From Clostridia bacterium (GTDB lineage: Bacteria; Bacillota; Clostridia; UBA1212): 48,612 nucleotides of DNA. Location: assembly GCA_017461545.1 (NCBI GenBank), contig JAFTXP010000014.1:72394-121005 (forward strand), read 5' to 3'. The notes beneath the pieces are model-generated. The model did no database searches and was not told the origin of the DNA. It was given only the letters and a program-made list of their open reading frames with translations. This document shows, piece after piece, positions 43,454 through 48,612 of the stretch (the first letter of the stretch is position 1; the number at the start of each line of letters is the position of its first letter). Made by a program: the position numbers and the translations under genes.

Positions 43454-44794
43454 TCAATTTTTCGATTTCATCGTTTCATCGTTTTTCTCATGAATTTTAA
43501 ACACAATCGGAGTTCCTTCGAATCCGAAATTCTTTCGTATCTGATTTTCGATATATCTCAGATATGAATAATGGAAAAGTTTCACACTGTTGCAGAAAAT
43601 CACGAACGTCGGCGGTTTTACCTTTACCTGCGTCATGTAGAAAATCTTAAGTCTTCGGCCCTTGTCGGAAGGAGGCTGAACAATTGCCACAGCTTCGTTC
43701 AATACGTCGTTAAGCATACCTGTAGAAATTCTCAGAGCTGCCTGATCCGCTGCATATTTGATATTTTCCAGAAGTTTATTAACACGCTGGCCGGACTTTG
43801 CTGATATAAATACGACAGGAGCATACATCATGAAGTTAAAACTTTCATAGACCGACGTTCTGTACTTTTCGAGAGTTCCGGTCTCTTTTTTTACAAGGTC
43901 CCATTTATTTATTGCGATTACGCAAGCCTTTCCCTGATCGTGTGCATAACCCGCAATCTTTGTATCCTGCTCGGTAACACCTTCCGCACCGTCCACCATC
44001 ATCACAACGACATCACAGCGGTCAATTGCGGTAAGCGAACGCATCGTGCTGTACCTTTCGATGTTGTCGGTAATTTTTCCGCGCTTTCTCATACCCGCGG
44101 TATCTATAAAGCAATACTTCTGTCCGTCAATCTCGGTATACGTATCAATAGCATCACGCGTGGTACCTGCGATATCACTTACAATTACACGATCTTCGCC
44201 GAGTAATTTATTTATGAGAGATGACTTACCTGCATTAGGTCTGCCGATAATAGCTACCTTTATGACATCGCTCTCGTCAATTTCCTCAATATCATCGGGC
44301 AAATACGAAAACGCCGCGTCAAGTACATCGCCGATTCCGAGACCGTGTGCCGAAGAAAGCGTAACAAAGTCGCCGATGCCGAGATTGTAAAACTCATATA
44401 CTCCCGGAGGCGGCTCGCCTACATTATCAACTTTATTTACAGCCAGAACGACAGGCTTTTTTGTCTTTCTGAGCATAGTCGCAATATCTCTGTCATCTGC
44501 GGTCACGCCGTCTTTTGAGTCAACCATGAAAATAATAACGTCAGCAAGGTCAAGCGCAAGCTCTGCCTGGCGTCTCATCTGTACAAGTATTGTATCCTGC
44601 GACGAGGGCTCAAGTCCTCCCGTATCAACAAGCGAAAAAATTCTGCCGCGCCATTCTACATCCTCATATATTCTGTCACGTGTTACACCCGGTGTATCCT
44701 CAACAATAGATATTCTTTTACCGGTAACATAGTTAAAAAACGACGATTTACCTACGTTCGGTCTGCCTACAATAGCTATAACCGGTTTTGCCAT
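43454..44794 (-). CDS. der: Ribosome-associated GTPase Der (EngA)
   Basis: A 446-residue double GTPase needed for 50S assembly. The first G domain has GRPNVGKSS and DTGG; the second has GRPNAGKSS near residue 184, DTAGMRKRG and NKWD. A KH-like C-terminal domain follows. The start abuts the stop of the DUF512 gene, giving the operon DUF512-der-plsY. Confidence 0.98.
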   Translation of the reverse strand: MAKPVIAIVGRPNVGKSSFFNYVTGKRISIVEDTPGVTRDRIYEDVEWRGRIFSLVDTGGLEPSSQDTILVQMRRQAELALDLADVIIFMVDSKDGVTADDRDIATMLRKTKKPVVLAVNKVDNVGEPPPGVYEFYNLGIGDFVTLSSAHGLGIGDVLDAAFSYLPDDIEEIDESDVIKVAIIGRPNAGKSSLINKLLGEDRVIVSDIAGTTRDAIDTYTEIDGQKYCFIDTAGMRKRGKITDNIERYSTMRSLTAIDRCDVVVMMVDGAEGVTEQDTKIAGYAHDQGKACVIAINKWDLVKKETGTLEKYRTSVYESFNFMMYAPVVFISAKSGQRVNKLLENIKYAADQAALRISTGMLNDVLNEAVAIVQPPSDKGRRLKIFYMTQVKVKPPTFVIFCNSVKLFHYSYLRYIENQIRKNFGFEGTPIVFKIHEKNDETMKSKN

Positions 44795-46129
44795 TTAATC
44801 AACTCCTAACAACTTATTCACAAAATCCGCGCCGCAATCACCGCAGGCAACAACTTTTGTGTTCAGCTTTTCTTCAACATCGGAAACCGTAACATTATCC
44901 AAAAAAACGGTTTCTCCTCTTCTTAGCATATTTTCCGTAATCATAACAACCTCCGGGACATCATGCTTTGATAGCTGATTAATCAGATCTCCGCCCGTTA
45001 TGAGTCCGCTTACAGTAATAGTTTCGCCGAAAAACTCATTTATAATTGTTACAACTTCAACTTCTATGCAGTCAAAGTTTGATTCAACAAAACAGGCTAA
45101 TTCCTTTATGATATCAAACGCGGCAACTCCGGTTGCAATCATTACTTTTCTTTTTTCTTTTATTTTTTTAGTTTTCTTTTTAAGTGATTTTATATTTTCC
45201 TCAATATAAGTATGTACCTCTTCAATAAGCAAAGACGCCATACCGACACCGTTTTCTATCTGAGGAAAGTCATCGTAAATCTCACATCCCGGAAGTTTGA
45301 TTCCGGATTTTACATAGAACTCATCTGCAATATAAATAAAACTGCTTCCGAAATCTCTGCGGCATCTTTCCTGCACGGAAGTTATGTATTTTACAACCTC
45401 CGCACACTCATCAGGAGAAAAAACTCTCAAATTATAAAGCCCTTCGCGGTATTTCGTAACTCCGACAGGCACTATCGATACGCTTTCAATGCCGTAATTC
45501 AATGAAATCAGATCTTCAACGGTCTTTTTTAAAATGTCTCCGTCATTTATCCCGGGGCAAAGCACGATCTGAGCATTAACCGCAATGCCGCCGTCAACAA
45601 GAACTTTTATTTTTTCTAAAATATCTCCCGCTTTTTTATTGTTCAGCATCCTGCAGCGGACTTCCGGATCGGTGGCATGAACAGATACATTTATCGGTGA
45701 AAGGCGGTATTTAACTATTCTTTCAAGTTCTCTGAATCCTGTATTTGTTAGTGTAACATAGTTGCCCGTCAAAAACGAGAGTCTTATATCATCATCCTTA
45801 AAATACAGTGTATCACGCATGCCCGGAGGCATCTGGTCGATAAAGCAAAATATACAGTTGTTTGCACAGGATCTGTCGCAATCCATTATTGAATTTTCAA
45901 ACTCAATTCCGAGATCCTCGTACTCGTCCTTTTCTATATCAACAGTGTATATCTCTCCGCCCGGCGTCTCCATTTCAAGTGAAACAAATTCGTCAGCCGC
46001 ATAAAATCTGTAATCAAACACATCACGGATTTTTTTACCGTTGATTTTAAGCAACCTGTCACCCGGTCTGATACCGCCCTCGTCAGCGGCACTGTTCTTT
46101 TCAATTTTCAAAACTTTAGTATCAGACAT
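44795..46129 (-). CDS. DUF512 protein (PDZ plus radical-SAM-like)
   Basis: A 444-residue protein: N-terminal PDZ-like domain (about 1-65, GIRPGDRLLKINGK), then a cysteine cluster C84-C88-C92-C95 with the last three in C-x3-C-x2-C radical-SAM spacing, a TIM-barrel part with VSVHATDPEVR, and the C-terminal DUF512 domain with ATGVAAF and ITGGDL. The conserved neighbour der fits this family. ATG 46129 is chosen; an in-frame ATG at 46207 would add a hydrophobic 26 residues not expected in the family. Biochemical function is unknown. Confidence 0.92.
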   Translation of the reverse strand: MSDTKVLKIEKNSAADEGGIRPGDRLLKINGKKIRDVFDYRFYAADEFVSLEMETPGGEIYTVDIEKDEYEDLGIEFENSIMDCDRSCANNCIFCFIDQMPPGMRDTLYFKDDDIRLSFLTGNYVTLTNTGFRELERIVKYRLSPINVSVHATDPEVRCRMLNNKKAGDILEKIKVLVDGGIAVNAQIVLCPGINDGDILKKTVEDLISLNYGIESVSIVPVGVTKYREGLYNLRVFSPDECAEVVKYITSVQERCRRDFGSSFIYIADEFYVKSGIKLPGCEIYDDFPQIENGVGMASLLIEEVHTYIEENIKSLKKKTKKIKEKRKVMIATGVAAFDIIKELACFVESNFDCIEVEVVTIINEFFGETITVSGLITGGDLINQLSKHDVPEVVMITENMLRRGETVFLDNVTVSDVEEKLNTKVVACGDCGADFVNKLLGVD

Positions 46130-46285
46130 ATCGCCCACCGTTAATATAATAAAAAATATAAATAGAAAAAATACATCATACAGAAAAAGCCACCACGCCA
46201 AATGCAAAAGCTCAATTCAAAGCTAAGCAAACTGCCGTGACAGCTCTTTCAAAAATTACATTCTCAAAGTATCGGTGCGGGTAAA

Positions 46286-46465
46286 TCATTCACCCATTTT
46301 GATAACTTCACGACCTTTGTAGTAGCCGCAGCTGCCACAAACAGTGTGTGAAAGCTTAAATTCATGACACTGAGGACATTTTACTAAATTTGGAGTTTCA
46401 AGTTTCCAGTTTGCTCTTCTGGAACGGCTTCTGGCCTTAGACCATCTTCTTTTTGGACAAATCAT
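46286..46465 (-). CDS. rpmF: 50S ribosomal protein L32
   Basis: A 59-residue L32. It has PKRRWSKARSRSRRANWKL, then a zinc ribbon CPQC...CGSC and the ending GYYKGREVI. It starts MIC before PKRR where I would expect MAV. AGGAGG lies before ATG 46465. It has its own promoter (46596-46624) and a ~125-base leader, and no yceD/DUF177 gene precedes it, unlike the common arrangement. Confidence 0.95.
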   Translation of the reverse strand: MICPKRRWSKARSRSRRANWKLETPNLVKCPQCHEFKLSHTVCGSCGYYKGREVIKMGE

Positions 46466-46595
46466 CTTTCCTACACCTCCTGTATAAAGACACAATAATA
46501 AGCTTATTCTTTTGTATCGGTAAATCTATATTATCAATCACCCCATACAGGGATTTCGGGGCGCAATAATGCCATCAATAAAAACCGACCCTCAA

Positions 46596-46624
46596 ATTAT
46601 ACACATTGAATACATTAAAGTCAA
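46596..46624 (-). promoter_or_regulatory. Promoter of rpmF
   Basis: On the minus strand TTGACT (complement of 46619-46624) and consensus TATAAT (complement of 46596-46601), spaced 17 bases. The leader that follows contains a short CCCC...GGGG hairpin-like element. Confidence 0.75.
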
Positions 46625-46664
46625 CAACAATTTATTTAAAATACGTCATAAAAATCAAACTTTA

Positions 46665-48233
46665 TTATAACTGCGATAATCTGTATTCTGCATATCCTGC
46701 ATCACTGCTTGAAGGATACATATTTATTGTTGTCTGATAAAACTCTCTTGCTTTCTCCTTATCGCCTATAGACTCATATGCTTTGCCGAGATTAAAACAA
46801 ACTGCTGAGCCGCTTGTAAAAGAAGAATTATGATGTTCTATATTATGGGTATATACAGGCAAGCCGTATTCAATTACTGCATCCCAATTTCCCGGACCGA
46901 CATTAGAATACATTTTGTTAAAATACTCATTTGTGAACTTATCAACTGAATTCTTATACAGAGCTTCAGCTTCAGCTTTTGTTGTGTAATCAAGATATGA
47001 CAAATCTGTTTCAGCCAGCAAATCTGCGGCTTCCGTATATTTACCCGAATCATACAAAGTCTTTGCATTATTATATGCAGCAGTTGCCTTGGCCGACATA
47101 TCTTCTGTATTACCGTCATTTGTACCCGGATTAAGATTTGTATCACCCGCAGAAGAATCATCAGAAGAAACATTATCAGAACCGTTTGCAGGGTCATTCA
47201 CATTACCGCCTGAACCATCACCTAACAAAACAATTTTTTCATTTAATTCAGCAATTTCTTTTTTCAGATTCGAATTTGATACACTCATACAAATAACCGA
47301 AATCAACAGAATTACACAACATAATCCCATTGCCATAGCCAAAACAGTTATTCTTGCCTTTTTTATAGTGAGATTTGAGATAGTACGCTTAGCTCTCGCA
47401 AGGTTTTCACTTTCACTATTCCTTTTTTTCTGAGGAAGTGTCTCATCATCAGAATGATTTTCACGTGATATACTTTCGGAAACATTATTATATCTTTGAC
47501 GTCTGTTCTGACCTCTTATAGTCCCGTACGGAGCAATATTATCATCAAATTTTTCTTTTGAAACAATATTATTTTTTACATAATCAATATCGGTTTCAAC
47601 AATTTTTTTATCCGTTTTATCGGATTCAATATCAAAATCAGTTTGACTCTCTCCGGTATCACCTTGAGTTTCATTGCCGGCCGACTCATCTTTATCGTCA
47701 TTAACTACGACATCCACATCAGAATCTTCTGACATACTTTCATTTTTCTCAGTAACTTCATCACCGTTAATCGAATTACTGCTATGTTTTGAAGAAGAAT
47801 TCATTATTTCATCCAATTTATTGTCCGATGCAAAAACTGCTTCAGGAACACGCGACTGTCGTGACACACTTCTGAAACTGGCACTCTCAGGTCTCGTCGA
47901 AAGTTCATGCAGTTTTTCCAGATAGTCTAGAGCACGCTCTCTGTTATCACCTTTTATTGAGTTGAAAATCCCGACCGCATCACTTCTGTCACCTAACGCA
48001 AACACACAAACGCCGAGTAACATTCTCGATTCAACGAAGCTCGGATACATATTCACAGATTTACGCAAATCAATGCGTGCAGAATCATAACTGCCGATAT
48101 GCATTTTATTTAAAGCTTTATTATACAAAGATACAGCAATCGAGGCTCTGTCATCAGATATTCCGTAATCTGTAGAAAGAGTTTGTACATCAATAATTTC
48201 AAAATCATCAAGTATTTCTTTTACTTCAATCAC
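46665..48233 (-). CDS. Single-pass membrane TPR protein with acidic linker
   Basis: A 522-residue protein. N-terminal TPR-like helices (about 30-120, YNKALNKMHIGSYDSARIDL) are cytoplasmic. A long Ser/Asp/Glu-rich disordered linker spans about 120-280. One membrane helix lies at about 294-318 (VLAMAMGLCCVILLISVICM), followed by a short coiled coil (LKKEIAELNEKIVLL) and a Gly/Ser/Asn/Asp linker. The external C-terminus has TPR repeats (about 385-522, AYNNAKTLYDSGKYTEAADLL and GKAYESIGDKEKAREFY). GTG 48233 is chosen because AGAGGTGA precedes it. The function is unknown; a scaffold role is plausible. Confidence 0.8.
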   Translation of the reverse strand: MIEVKEILDDFEIIDVQTLSTDYGISDDRASIAVSLYNKALNKMHIGSYDSARIDLRKSVNMYPSFVESRMLLGVCVFALGDRSDAVGIFNSIKGDNRERALDYLEKLHELSTRPESASFRSVSRQSRVPEAVFASDNKLDEIMNSSSKHSSNSINGDEVTEKNESMSEDSDVDVVVNDDKDESAGNETQGDTGESQTDFDIESDKTDKKIVETDIDYVKNNIVSKEKFDDNIAPYGTIRGQNRRQRYNNVSESISRENHSDDETLPQKKRNSESENLARAKRTISNLTIKKARITVLAMAMGLCCVILLISVICMSVSNSNLKKEIAELNEKIVLLGDGSGGNVNDPANGSDNVSSDDSSAGDTNLNPGTNDGNTEDMSAKATAAYNNAKTLYDSGKYTEAADLLAETDLSYLDYTTKAEAEALYKNSVDKFTNEYFNKMYSNVGPGNWDAVIEYGLPVYTHNIEHHNSSFTSGSAVCFNLGKAYESIGDKEKAREFYQTTINMYPSSSDAGYAEYRLSQL

Positions 48234-48358
48234 ACTATCACCTCTCAAAAGTGAACAAAAATGCATCAATCATCCTTGCCGCAGCAATCCTTATATTTCT
48301 TACCGCTTCCGTATATTAAGATTCGGCTGAAATTATAAGTATTTACAATATTTATTCT

Positions 48359-48388
48359 ATTATAGTTTTCCCCTTATAATACCGGCAA
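48359..48388 (-). promoter_or_regulatory. Possible promoter of the TPR protein gene
   Basis: On the minus strand TTGCCG (complement of 48383-48388) and consensus TATAAT (complement of 48359-48364), spaced 18 bases. It overlaps an inverted repeat, TATAATACC (48375-48383) and GGTATTATA (48402-48410), which might be an operator or a weak terminator for the gene to the right. I see nothing else in 48234-48466. Confidence 0.55.
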
Positions 48389-48466
48389 AAGAAAAATCAC
48401 AGGTATTATACACTATTTCTTAAAGCAAAACAATAAATTAACATATGAAAATGTTAATAATATTAT

Positions 48467-48612
48467 TTATAACTTATAGCTTTTATACAAATCATAGATT
48501 TCATCATATGTAAACATTACCGGATTATTATTCATTCTATTTAAATCAACAGACTTAACTAATATATCAATATCTTTTGTATCAATGCGGATATTCGGCA
48601 ACTTCATATCAG
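48467..48612 (-). CDS. C-terminus of a probable iron-containing alcohol dehydrogenase (partial)
   Basis: An open frame runs from the window edge to a TAA at 48467-48469, giving 48 residues. It reads DMKLPNIRIDTKDID...LNRMNNNPVMFTYDEIYDLY. The pattern, with a run like NRMNNNPV followed by an acidic helix and Tyr-containing end, resembles the C-terminus of iron-containing (group III) alcohol dehydrogenases. With so little sequence this is a tentative family call. Confidence 0.5.
   Translation of the reverse strand, partial: DMKLPNIRIDTKDIDILVKSVDLNRMNNNPVMFTYDEIYDLYKSYKL

Noticed and set aside
46130..46207. Hydrophobic 26-residue N-terminal extension of the DUF512 protein
   Set aside because: DUF512 proteins start with the PDZ-like domain. 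ATG 46129 has a ribosome binding site, and the extension is A+T-rich noncoding-like DNA.
1..48612. CRISPR arrays, tRNA and rRNA genes, complete insertion sequences
   Set aside because: I looked for regular repeats, cloverleaf arms with GTTCRANYC and CCA ends, and transposase motifs, and found none.

Overview
The window looks like chromosomal DNA of a low-GC, spore-forming member of the Clostridia, most likely an anaerobic Oscillospirales/Ruminococcaceae-type lineage. The reasons are an intact spoIVA, A+T-rich intergenic DNA with sigma-A-like TTGACA/TATAAT promoters, AGGAGG ribosome binding sites, a dockerin-like C-terminus on a secreted protein, and a prolyl-tRNA synthetase of the short archaeal/eukaryal-like type. 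I see no tRNA, rRNA, CRISPR array, prophage or intact insertion sequence. The taxonomic call below class level is inference.

Layout. 1-4.4 kb: minus-strand ABC exporter (cut by the window edge), rarA and glyA. 4.4-10.7 kb: plus-strand xerC-like recombinase, a PF12897-type aminotransferase with an M18 aminopeptidase, and an MBOAT/SGNH pair for O-acylation of a surface polymer. 10.7-14.5 kb: a minus-strand run ttdA-ttdB-DUF1294-rbgA-rnhB-yraN, divergent from gltX with overlapping promoters. 16-20 kb: a 1308-residue secreted protein with a tyrosine-phosphatase domain and a C-terminal dockerin-like module, bracketed by two very long perfect hairpins. 20.2-22.1 kb: a compact three-gene operon (DUF5685-like protein, J-domain protein ending in a cysteine string, membrane zinc-ribbon protein). 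22.2-23.9 kb: gpmI. 23.9-27.6 kb: an A+T-richer accessory stretch (DUF7010-like fragment, membrane metalloprotease, membrane LuxR regulator, CrtO-like protein, CPBP protease). 27.6-32.7 kb: proS with a membrane-anchored exo/endonuclease-phosphatase, spoIVA, and a divergent Mn-catalase/CotJC-like gene.

32.8-40.8 kb is the most striking part. It is an aromatic amino acid operon, aroF-tyrA-aroB-aroA-aroC-pheA-aroEK, covering DAHP synthesis through to the phenylalanine and tyrosine branch enzymes. 3-Dehydroquinate dehydratase is the only missing common step. Its 5' leader encodes a 32-residue peptide with the run YFYFYFYFF (8 Phe and 4 Tyr in all, no Trp). This is followed by a GAAA-capped intrinsic terminator and the complementary segments needed for a classical ribosome-mediated attenuator. 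A perfect 16-bp palindrome lies just after the predicted transcription start.

40.8-48.6 kb holds a large metallo-beta-lactamase-fold protein, an operon of DUF512 radical-SAM protein, der and plsY, then rpmF with its own promoter and leader, a membrane TPR protein, and the last residues of a probable iron-containing alcohol dehydrogenase.

Functional names come from motif recognition by eye. No database search was run.
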